Source: Synechococcus sp. HK05 (GTDB taxonomy: Bacteria > Cyanobacteriota > Cyanobacteriia > PCC-6307 > Cyanobiaceae). Taken from it: DNA of 64,000 bases. Location of the stretch: NCBI RefSeq assembly GCF_019104765.1, contig NZ_JAHRXJ010000011.1, positions 124,001 to 188,000 on the forward strand, written 5' to 3'. Below, piece by piece: positions 40,307-48,119 of the stretch. The stretch's first letter is position 1. Every line of letters starts with the position of its first letter. Position numbers and translations under genes: made by a program. The notes below the pieces were generated by a model. It was given only the letters and a program-made list of their open reading frames with translations. It did not search any database and was not told the DNA's origin.

Positions 40307-41817
40307 CATCCCTCACAGAGCTCAAAAGCCAGATCCTCAGCCTCACCCGCGATTATGCCCGACAGGCCCATGCGGCCTACCGCCCGGCTGCGGATCCGAC
40401 TCGTTCCCCGTGGACCCAAGGGAGCCCGATTCCTTACGCCGGGCGTGTGTTCACGGAGACCGAGGTGGAGGCAGCCGTATCCGCCACTCTCGATTTCTGG
40501 CTCACACTGGGCTCAGAAGGCGCCGCCATGGAGCAGGAGCTGGCCGCCTTCTTGGGCATTCGCCACTCTCTGCTTGTTAATTCAGGTTCCAGCGCGAACC
40601 TGGTAGCAATCTCGGCACTCACCTCGGCCAAGCTGCCAGAAGAACGCCGGATCAAGCCCGGTGATGAAGTGATCACGGTTGCGGCGGGCTTTCCCACAAC
40701 GGTGGCCCCGATCGTGCAGGTGGGTGCCGTGCCTGTATTCATTGATGCTGATCCAATAACCGGCAATGCGCGCTGCGATCAGCTAGAGGCGGCCTACATC
40801 GCAGGTAAAACCAAGGCCGTGATGATGGCCCACGCCTTGGGCAACCCCTTCGATCTGTCTGCCACCCTGGCCTTCTGCCAGAAGTACAACCTCTGGTTGG
40901 TGGAGGACAACTGCGACGCCCTTGGTTGCAGCTACTCGATGCCACGGCCGCTGGCCGAGAGCCTGGGCTTCAACGAAAACAGCCCTGGCCTTGATGATGG
41001 GCCGGATCGTGTTGTTCGCTGGACGGGGACCTGGGGCGACATCAGCACCCAGAGCTTCTACCCGCCGCACCACCTCACCATGGGTGAGGGCGGCGCAGTG
41101 AACATCGTGCGCGATCAGAAACTCAAGGTAATCGCCGAGAGCTTTCGCGACTGGGGCCGGGACTGCTGGTGCCCTAGTGGCATCGACAACACCTGCAATA
41201 AGCGCTTCGGCTGGCAGCTGGGAGAGTTGCCTGAGGGATACGACCACAAGTACACCTACAGTCACTTGGGCTTCAATCTCAAGCCGCTGGATCCTCAGGC
41301 GGCTATCGGCCGGGTGCAGTTGCGGCGCTTACCAGAGTTCATTGAGGCCCGCAAGCAGAACTGGGAGACGTTGCGCCGGGGCCTGTCGGCTCAGGAGGAC
41401 GTCTTGGAATTCGCCCTGCCCACCCATGCAACCCACTGGGATCCGGAACAGGGCTTCTGCTGGGATAGCAGCGGTTGCCGCACCGATTGCTCCTGGTTTG
41501 GCTTCAAGATCGCCGTGAAACCAGGGGCGGCTTTCAGCCGTACGCAGCTGGCTCAAGAATTGGATCGCAACCTCATTGGCAACCGCATGCTTTTCGGCGG
41601 TAACCTGTTACGCCAACCAGCCTTTGTGCAGCTGCTCCATGATAATTCAGCAGCCTTACGAGTGGTAGGGGAGATGGAGGGCTCTGACGAAATTATGAAA
41701 AATACGCTTTTTCTTGGAACTTATCCGGGGTTGACGCAGGCAATGCTGACCAAGGAAGTGGAAACGATACAGACCTTCGCCCACAGCTTTTGCACGACTG
41801 GTAAACCTGTCTTTTAA
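40303..41817 (+). CDS. rfbH: CDP-4-keto-6-deoxyglucose 3-dehydrase (E1)
   Basis: 504 residues from a GTG overlapping the rfbG stop. This is a DegT/DnrJ-fold protein in which the usual PLP lysine is replaced by His in SFYPPHHLTMGEGGAV, the hallmark of the PMP-dependent E1 enzymes. The 2Fe-2S ligands appear as CWCPSGIDNTC (C-x-C-x7-C), with a further Cys upstream in EDNCDALG. It removes the 3-hydroxyl to give CDP-4-keto-3,6-dideoxyglucose after reduction by a reductase partner (AscD/E3 type), which is not in the window. It is longer than the ~437-residue Yersinia and Salmonella forms because of an N-terminal extension and an insert near residues 215-240. Confidence 0.93.
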   Translation: MTSLTELKSQILSLTRDYARQAHAAYRPAADPTRSPWTQGSPIPYAGRVFTETEVEAAVSATLDFWLTLGSEGAAMEQELAAFLGIRHSLLVNSGSSANLVAISALTSAKLPEERRIKPGDEVITVAAGFPTTVAPIVQVGAVPVFIDADPITGNARCDQLEAAYIAGKTKAVMMAHALGNPFDLSATLAFCQKYNLWLVEDNCDALGCSYSMPRPLAESLGFNENSPGLDDGPDRVVRWTGTWGDISTQSFYPPHHLTMGEGGAVNIVRDQKLKVIAESFRDWGRDCWCPSGIDNTCNKRFGWQLGELPEGYDHKYTYSHLGFNLKPLDPQAAIGRVQLRRLPEFIEARKQNWETLRRGLSAQEDVLEFALPTHATHWDPEQGFCWDSSGCRTDCSWFGFKIAVKPGAAFSRTQLAQELDRNLIGNRMLFGGNLLRQPAFVQLLHDNSAALRVVGEMEGSDEIMKNTLFLGTYPGLTQAMLTKEVETIQTFAHSFCTTGKPVF

Positions 41818-41820
41818 TTC

Positions 41821-42930
41821 ATGATCGACGAGAAGCTGCTGATCTTTGGGGCCGGCTCACATGCACGCAAGCTGGCTGACTCCCTCCGTCGCAGAGGGGA
41901 TAATGTGCTTGGTTTCGTTACTACTCACCAATCCGCCCTCAAAGAATTAGAAGGGCTTCCCGTGTTCACCTGGGAAACTGTGCCACATTACCTACGAGGT
42001 CAGTGCCCGATTGCCTGCGGCATCTTTAATCGGTCTGATGCCTATGACCAACTTGCTAAGACAATCCGGGCCAACGGCTTTAGCCGCATTCTCTGGCCTT
42101 GGGATTACTATCCTTACCTACACCACGATCTGGGCTGGTGTTACTGGCTCGATCCAAATCCCAGGCCGCCTTCTGCCTGGCGACAAGATTCAGATTACCA
42201 AGAAATTGTATCCAACCTGGCAGATTCTGAGAGCAGGAAAACACTCGACCGCATCCTGGCCTTCCGTTCGGGTAGCGATCTTGAATTCGCCTCATACACA
42301 AGCCACGAGACTCAATACTTCAATCCCCTTACGCTAGGCGCTCTGAATCCAGGAAAGCCAGTCTCTTTTCTCGATGTGGGCGCTTATAATGGCGATACAC
42401 TCGAGTCGCTGATCCAATATGCTGAAGTTACCAAAGCAGTACTGATTGAACCTGACCCAGACAACTTGAATCTACTCAGCCTAAATCTGGATCGCCTGAC
42501 TCGTCTTCATCAAGGCTTAAACCCTTATGTATTACCGGTTGGGGCGGGCGCTGAACATTGCTCGCTGAGCCTGTCTGGAGAGGGAGAGGCCACAACGGTC
42601 AGCATCAATGGTGACACCGACAGCAGAACAACCCGCTTCGCCACAATCACACCGATCGACAGCATCATGCCTGCTGAGTGTTTTGATTTTATCAAGGTCG
42701 ATGTTGAAGGACACGATCTACAAGCCTTGCGAGGCATGCGAGAACTCTTGCACAGATCTCATGCTGTCCTCGCTATCTCTCTTTACCACCGCCCCTTAGA
42801 TGTCGTGCATTTACCGCTGGCTGTGATCGATCTTCTAGATGGCATTCCCTATGAATATTTTATACGCCAGCACATGCATAACTCCTTCGATACTGTATTT
42901 TATGCGATTCCAGGAAGAGTGAAGCGATGA
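41821..42930 (+). CDS. FkbM-family methyltransferase with N-terminal PglD-like Rossmann domain
   Basis: 369 residues. Residues ~1-90 (LLIFGAGSHARKLADSLRRR, then GLPVFTW) resemble the nucleotide-binding N-terminus of PglD-type proteins. The C-terminal half is an FkbM SAM methyltransferase: VSFLDVGAYNGDTLESL (SAM loop), VLIEPDPDN, then DFIKVDVEGHDLQALRGM. It probably O-methylates a sugar of the glycan made by this operon. It starts 3 bases after rfbH and its stop overlaps the next start (ATGA). The two-domain arrangement may tie methylation to nucleotide-sugar handling. Confidence 0.82.
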   Translation: MIDEKLLIFGAGSHARKLADSLRRRGDNVLGFVTTHQSALKELEGLPVFTWETVPHYLRGQCPIACGIFNRSDAYDQLAKTIRANGFSRILWPWDYYPYLHHDLGWCYWLDPNPRPPSAWRQDSDYQEIVSNLADSESRKTLDRILAFRSGSDLEFASYTSHETQYFNPLTLGALNPGKPVSFLDVGAYNGDTLESLIQYAEVTKAVLIEPDPDNLNLLSLNLDRLTRLHQGLNPYVLPVGAGAEHCSLSLSGEGEATTVSINGDTDSRTTRFATITPIDSIMPAECFDFIKVDVEGHDLQALRGMRELLHRSHAVLAISLYHRPLDVVHLPLAVIDLLDGIPYEYFIRQHMHNSFDTVFYAIPGRVKR

Positions 42931-44771
42931 AAGTATCTGACTACGTTGCTCAGCGGCTGTCATTGCTTGGCATTAGAAGGTGTTTTTCAGTGACGGGTGG
43001 AGGTGCGATGCATCTCAATGACAGTTTTGGCGAAGCCAACGGGATTGCCTGCACCTATCTACACCATGAGCAAGCCTGCGCTATTGCAGCAGAGGGTTAT
43101 GCACGTATTACAGGAAAACCGGCCGTTGTGAATGTCACCTCGGGGCCCGGAGCAATTAACGCACTCAATGGTGTTTTTGGCGCTTTCACAGACTCGATTC
43201 CGATGATTATAGTTTCAGGCCAAGTAAAAACCGAAACTCTACTCGAAAGAGTTGGCACTCTTCCGCTGCGTCAACTCGGAGACCAGGAGGCCCGATCCGA
43301 AGCTTACATCCCAGCTTTTGTAAAATCATTTCAATCTCTCCGCACTGCCGAGGAATGCATTGCGGCAATTGATCGTGCAATCCGATTGACCTCAAGCGGA
43401 CGACCTGGTCCATGTTGGATTGAGATCCCCGTGGACATTCAGGGAAGCCGCTCTGCGTTGCTAAAGGACAACCTTCAGCAGCCCTTGCTCCATACAGCCC
43501 CGCAAGACCATGTCTCCACAGTTTCCGAAAAAGATCTGGCTGACTTCACCCACTTGCTGAGGCAGTCAAAGCGTCCCTTACTACTTCTGGGGACCGGTGT
43601 ACGCCTTTCGGGAGCACAAAAAGAAGTACTGCAGTTCGCCGAATCTCTTCAGCTTCCCATCGTCACTGCTTGGACCCATGACATCATTGATAATAACCAC
43701 GAACTATTCATTGGCCGCCCTGGCACCATCGGGACGCGACCCGGCAACTTTGCAGTTCAGACTTGCGATCTGTTGATTGTTCTTGGCTCTCGCCTAAATA
43801 TCCGTCAAGTAAGCTATAACTGGGCAGCATTTGCCAGTCACGCATCTGTTGTTATGGTTGATATCGATGAAGCCGAACTTAAAAAGCCTTACCTAGATAT
43901 CACATTGTCTATCCAAGCTGATATAAGGCATTTCATCACAGCAGCACAAGCATATCTGGCGACTTCATCACCCAACATCGCTTCTGAACAATCCTTAGGG
44001 CAGCGCCGCCAATGGGTTTCAAGGTTGCGCACAGTTGCTCTTGATCATGCTGCAACCGCAGCGGACTATCGGCAGCCTCCGTTGGGGAGCGGCATCAACC
44101 CATACCATTTCATTTTTGCGCTGGCACGTCATCTGAAGGGTCATGAACGCATCATCTGTGGGGACGCGACGGCCTGCATTGTTCCTTTTCAGATCCTTCC
44201 GCTACGTGACAAGCAGCGCATGTTCAGCAATAGTGGGTGCGCTTCTATGGGCTACGACCTTCCTGCTGGGATCGGAGCTGCCTTGGCGGCTCAGGATACT
44301 GGTGAGAGAGGATCTACAGTTGTGTTGGCAGGTGATGGCTCGTTGATGATGAATATCCAGGAACTGCAGACTCTGGCTGCTTCCAACCTTGATCTGCTGC
44401 TTTTTATTCTGGATAACAATGGTTATCTTTCGATTAAGCAGACCCAGTCCAACTTCTTTGGGCGTGAGCATGGGGCCTCGCCTGCCTCTGGTGTTACATT
44501 TCCCGACTTTGCCCGTGTGGCCGAAGCTTTCGGTCTGCCAGTTACCTTGCTAAACGATTACGGTGAGATTGAAAATACCCTGACGAATATATTACACGAG
44601 ACGAGTGGTCCCCGTGTGTGCGTGGTCAAGCTCTATGAAGAACAAGAATTCGAACCACGCTTAAAGTCTAAAATTGTTGACGGTGTTATCCATACCCCCG
44701 AACTCGATGATATGTTTCCACATCTGCCTATCGAAAAGCTAGACTCAATACGCGCTTATCTACTCAGGTAG
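42927..44771 (+). CDS. Acetolactate-synthase-like ThDP enzyme (YerE-like candidate)
   Basis: 614 residues with the three-domain ThDP fold. The catalytic Glu is in YLHHEQACAIAAEGYAR; TSGPGAINALNGVFGAF follows; the ThDP/Mg motif VLAGDGSLMMN plus downstream LDNNG is near residue 470. True acetolactate synthases serve amino-acid synthesis. Its position directly after rfbFGH recalls YerE of Yersinia, a ThDP enzyme that transfers a two-carbon acetyl unit to CDP-4-keto-3,6-dideoxyglucose to build the branched sugar yersiniose. That role is inference; no YerF-type reductase is identified. Its start overlaps the FkbM stop by 4 bases. Confidence 0.78.
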   Translation: MKVSDYVAQRLSLLGIRRCFSVTGGGAMHLNDSFGEANGIACTYLHHEQACAIAAEGYARITGKPAVVNVTSGPGAINALNGVFGAFTDSIPMIIVSGQVKTETLLERVGTLPLRQLGDQEARSEAYIPAFVKSFQSLRTAEECIAAIDRAIRLTSSGRPGPCWIEIPVDIQGSRSALLKDNLQQPLLHTAPQDHVSTVSEKDLADFTHLLRQSKRPLLLLGTGVRLSGAQKEVLQFAESLQLPIVTAWTHDIIDNNHELFIGRPGTIGTRPGNFAVQTCDLLIVLGSRLNIRQVSYNWAAFASHASVVMVDIDEAELKKPYLDITLSIQADIRHFITAAQAYLATSSPNIASEQSLGQRRQWVSRLRTVALDHAATAADYRQPPLGSGINPYHFIFALARHLKGHERIICGDATACIVPFQILPLRDKQRMFSNSGCASMGYDLPAGIGAALAAQDTGERGSTVVLAGDGSLMMNIQELQTLAASNLDLLLFILDNNGYLSIKQTQSNFFGREHGASPASGVTFPDFARVAEAFGLPVTLLNDYGEIENTLTNILHETSGPRVCVVKLYEEQEFEPRLKSKIVDGVIHTPELDDMFPHLPIEKLDSIRAYLLR

Positions 44772-44805
44772 CTTCCAAACCTTTCAGTCGCCCGGACTTC
44801 CTACT

Positions 44806-45915
44806 GTGATCTCCCCCTCTGACCGTTTCATCTTTGAAAATCTCTTCGTATTAGAGCTTGCAAACAACCACTGGGGAAACCTAGACCGAGGTCTAAAGAT
44901 TATTCGTGACTTTGCAACGGTTGCTCGTGTGAATTCGGTTCGCACGGCAATCAAACTACAGTTCCGTGACGTGGACAGTTTTGTACACCCGACTTTCAAG
45001 GGATATTCCGAGTCTCGATATATTAAGAAGACAGAGGCAACTAAGTTGTCCATCGATGAGTTCAAGGCCCTAATCGATGAAGTTGTGAAATGTGGCTGCG
45101 TTCCCATGGCAACTCCTTTTGACGAAGCTTCTGTTGATCTATGCGATACGTTTAATCTTCCCATTATCAAGATTGCCAGCTCAGACATCGCTACATGGCC
45201 CTTGCTTGAGCGTGTGGCGAAGCTTCGTAAGCCTGTAATCATCTCTACAGGGGGTGCTTTTGATAAAACTATTGATGAATGCGTTCGCTTCTTCGAGAAT
45301 CGCAGTATACCTTTAGCGATTAATCACTGTGTCTCTCTTTACCCATCGCAGGACTGTGAGCTGGAGCTCAATCAGATCGATTACCTTCGTGAGCGCTTCC
45401 CTACTCATGTAATCGGCTTTTCTACCCATGAAATGACGGACTGGCAAAGCTCAATGCTGATCAGCTATGCCAAAGGCGCACGTACCTGGGAGCGCCATAT
45501 TGATATTGATCATGATGGTGTCCCCGTAAGTCCTTACTGTTCTCTGCCACATCAAATTGATAGTTGGTTCAGAGCTTATCACAAGGCCGTTGAAATGTGT
45601 GGCGGCCCAAGTAATGGAAGGCGGAACATCACGGAGAAAGAGCGCCGCTACCTTGATGAACTAGTTCGTGGGATTTATGCCCGCCGCGACTTACCTGCGG
45701 GGTATGTATTCAACTCGGAGACTTTCGATGAAGACTTCTACCTAGCGATCCCATTGCACAAAGGACAACTTTCCTGCCGAGAAGTGATTAATGGGGAGAA
45801 GTTAGTTAAGGCAATTTTCACGGATGACATGCTTCTAGTGGACCATATTGACGGCCCCTACAACGAAAACCCCGTGTTGCGCCAGTTTATCCTCGACCGA
45901 GGCATTCAAGTCTAG
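44806..45915 (+). CDS. NeuB-family (nonulosonate/sialic acid synthase-like) protein with SAF domain
   Basis: 369 residues from a GTG. The TIM-barrel NeuB part shows FVLELANNHWGNLDRGLKII, CVPMATPFDEASVDL, IKIASSDI, KPVIISTGGAF, and VIGFSTHEM. A C-terminal antifreeze/SAF domain is present (AIPLHKGQLSCREVINGEKL). Family members condense phosphoenolpyruvate with a hexosamine or sugar to form a nine-carbon ulosonic acid. No NeuA-type CMP transferase or NeuC is in the island, so the substrate may differ. It begins 34 bases after the ThDP gene. Confidence 0.82.
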   Translation: MISPSDRFIFENLFVLELANNHWGNLDRGLKIIRDFATVARVNSVRTAIKLQFRDVDSFVHPTFKGYSESRYIKKTEATKLSIDEFKALIDEVVKCGCVPMATPFDEASVDLCDTFNLPIIKIASSDIATWPLLERVAKLRKPVIISTGGAFDKTIDECVRFFENRSIPLAINHCVSLYPSQDCELELNQIDYLRERFPTHVIGFSTHEMTDWQSSMLISYAKGARTWERHIDIDHDGVPVSPYCSLPHQIDSWFRAYHKAVEMCGGPSNGRRNITEKERRYLDELVRGIYARRDLPAGYVFNSETFDEDFYLAIPLHKGQLSCREVINGEKLVKAIFTDDMLLVDHIDGPYNENPVLRQFILDRGIQV

Positions 45916-45951
45916 TTTATCACTCTTGTGATTACCGGTTCTAATATCTAG

Positions 45952-46917
45952 ATGAATATTTTGCTGACGGGTGGGACTGGTTTTTTTGGGAAGGCGCTGG
46001 TCCCCTGGCTTTTGTCCATGTTCTCCGCTACAGGATCAACGATCACAATTTTAAGCAGGAATCCCGAGTCTTTTCTGAGGCGAAATCCTCAATTCTATAA
46101 ACACCAAAGTCTACGGATCCACGAAGGCGACATTCTACATATTGATTCTTTACCTCAATCTGATTCTTTCTCCCATATTATTCACGCCGCGACCGATTCT
46201 ACATTTGGCCCATCACTTACGCCGCGAGAGCGTTTTGATCAGATCGTCATCGGAACTCGTAATTTGCTTGACTTTTCGGTCAGCAATCGAGCCCAACGAT
46301 TCCTTTATGTAAGTTCTGGGGCAATCTATGGTCCTCAGCCAGAGGGCTTGCAGGGTTTTCCTGAGGATTGGATCGGAAGTCCCGTCATCTCTAATCCCGC
46401 CAATGCGTATGGCGTAGGCAAACTAGCTGCGGAGCATCTCTGCCATATTTACCGTTCGATGTATGAACTGGAAGTGGTAATCGCCCGTTGCTTCGCCTTC
46501 GTGGGGCGAGACCTCCCGCTTGACGTGCATTTCGCGATCGGTAATTTCATTCGCGATGCTCTCTTTGAAAAAGCGATCAGAGTATTTGGCGATGGTTCGG
46601 CAGTCCGAAGCTACCTTGATCAGGATGATCTAGCTCATTGGCTTACAACCATACTCACGGATGGTCGCAACGGTGAAGCCTACAATGTTGGATCCGATGA
46701 AGCAGTAAGCATTCGCGAATTGGCCAATCTCGTGCGTGACCTTGTGGCTCCAGAAAAACCAGTTATCATCGAAGGGGATATTCGTCTCTCCAGCACCCGG
46801 AATCGTTACGTGCCAGACATCAGCAAGGCACGTAAGGAGCTTTTCCTTAATGTGGGTGTTCCTCTTTCCCAGGCGATCCTCAACACTGCTGCTGCTCACA
46901 TCCAACACGAATGCTGA
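45952..46917 (+). CDS. NAD-dependent epimerase/dehydratase (extended SDR)
   Basis: 321 residues. NAD loop NILLTGGTGFFGKALVPWLL; catalytic YVSSGAIYG and YGVGKLAAEHL (Tyr-Lys); VIARCFAFVGRDLPLDVHFA and FGDGSAVRSYLDQDDLAHWL place it near GDP/dTDP-hexose dehydratases, reductases and epimerases. The substrate is probably a nucleotide sugar from this operon; it could be the ketoreductase for a YerE-type product. It overlaps the HAD gene by 7 bases. Confidence 0.8.
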   Translation: MNILLTGGTGFFGKALVPWLLSMFSATGSTITILSRNPESFLRRNPQFYKHQSLRIHEGDILHIDSLPQSDSFSHIIHAATDSTFGPSLTPRERFDQIVIGTRNLLDFSVSNRAQRFLYVSSGAIYGPQPEGLQGFPEDWIGSPVISNPANAYGVGKLAAEHLCHIYRSMYELEVVIARCFAFVGRDLPLDVHFAIGNFIRDALFEKAIRVFGDGSAVRSYLDQDDLAHWLTTILTDGRNGEAYNVGSDEAVSIRELANLVRDLVAPEKPVIIEGDIRLSSTRNRYVPDISKARKELFLNVGVPLSQAILNTAAAHIQHEC

Positions 46918-47654
46918 GAATGCCAATATCCGCCACCCCATTGAAAAACAGGCAAACTGCAGTGCTCTTTGATCTGGATGGTACGTTAGTGAATTCATCA
47001 GCAGGAATTCTGGCTAGTCTTGATTATGCGTTCCGAGCGAATGGGACGTCACCAATAGCTGCACTCACAGATCTCATGGTTGGTCCGCCGCTGCATGAGA
47101 TCGTCGAGTCCTTATGTCCAGAGATATTACCGTCAGGAATAGACATGATTATTGAGTCGTTCAAAGCTCATTACGACTCCATCGGTTACTTACAAACGAC
47201 ACCGTACGACGGGATAAATCAAATGCTAAATCGGCTCTTAGATGCGGGAATAATACTGGCTATTGTCACCAACAAACGTGCTCATCCAACAGAGCTAATT
47301 TTAGATCAGCTAGGATGGAACGACTGCTTTTCATACGTGTACTGTCCAGACTCTTTTCAGCCCACCCCTTCGCACAGAAAATCTGGATTGCTCCGGAAGA
47401 TTATGCACGATAATGGGATTAACCCGCCAGATTGTGTCTACGTCGGAGACCGCAAGGAAGACTGGCATTCGGCCCGCGCAAATAACATACGTTTTGGATG
47501 GGTGGAATGGGGATACTGCATACAGAAGCCTGATTTTGATGATAATTCCTTCGTGCTTACAGTACCTGATGAGGAGATCATCCTCGACGCCATATGGAAC
47601 GCTCCCGAACTCCGAAGAGAATCACTTGATGGAGGTGGCAAGCTCAATCAATAA
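46911..47654 (+). CDS. HAD-superfamily phosphatase (phosphoglycolate phosphatase-like)
   Basis: 247 residues from ATG 46911 (46920 is also possible). HAD motifs: I FDLDGTLVNSSAG, II IVTNKR, III within HRKSGLLRKIM, and IV VYVGDRKEDWHSARAN. A cap domain lies between I and II. In an operon with a NeuB-type synthase it may dephosphorylate the ulosonate phosphate product or a sugar phosphate precursor. It is the last gene of the operon. Codon use is more AT-rich than upstream. Confidence 0.8.
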   Translation: MLRMPISATPLKNRQTAVLFDLDGTLVNSSAGILASLDYAFRANGTSPIAALTDLMVGPPLHEIVESLCPEILPSGIDMIIESFKAHYDSIGYLQTTPYDGINQMLNRLLDAGIILAIVTNKRAHPTELILDQLGWNDCFSYVYCPDSFQPTPSHRKSGLLRKIMHDNGINPPDCVYVGDRKEDWHSARANNIRFGWVEWGYCIQKPDFDDNSFVLTVPDEEIILDAIWNAPELRRESLDGGGKLNQ

Positions 47655-47971
47655 ATAAGGTGTTGAGGGTCACGAAATGTGGTTGGCTCTGGAGGCCAAG
47701 CATCTTCTTACAATCGTTATACAGATCGAATTGAGTCACAGTGCCAAATCATACCGTATATGACGTTCTCAAGAGGGTTTTGACTTTGTAATACAGACTT
47801 GGCGACAGGAAATGGGGCTAGAATTAATGATGGCTTTCAGCAGACCATGCAGCTGGGCACGGGATGCCACGAGGACTTGGTTTGGTTTCGCAGCCCCACG
47901 TTCCCATGGCTACATGCTCACCCATTGAGCTGAGACCCGTTCTTTTGCAAGGGGTCTCGCAGTTGTGTCGG
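47655..47971. other. Spacer after the rfb operon
   Basis: 317 bases with no gene or recognisable terminator. From about 47,860 the GC content rises to that of the transposase debris that follows. Confidence 0.4.
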
Positions 47972-48106
47972 TCAGTCAGGATCGCCGGTTCTGGCGGCGA
48001 CGTGGAGGGAATCGACCATCACCTTGGCCGCCTCATCCCGCGACAAGGTCACCAGGAGCTGGCGCCACAACTGCCGCCAGCGGTCGGTCGGGAGCAGGTC
48101 GTTCTG
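47972..48106 (-). pseudogene. IS21 IstA C-terminal-like fragment
   Basis: On the minus strand the frame reads QNDLLPTDRWRQLWRQLLVT, then LSRDEAAKVMVDSLHVAARTG and a stop. This resembles the C-terminal zone of IstA transposases (LWxxLxxxxxRxxAxxxMVDxLxLA). Only about 45 codons remain, directly next to the end of the IS3 element. It may come from the same kind of IS21 element as the debris at 37.0-37.5 kb. Confidence 0.5.
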
Positions 48107-48119
48107 AGGTGGGTGCCTC

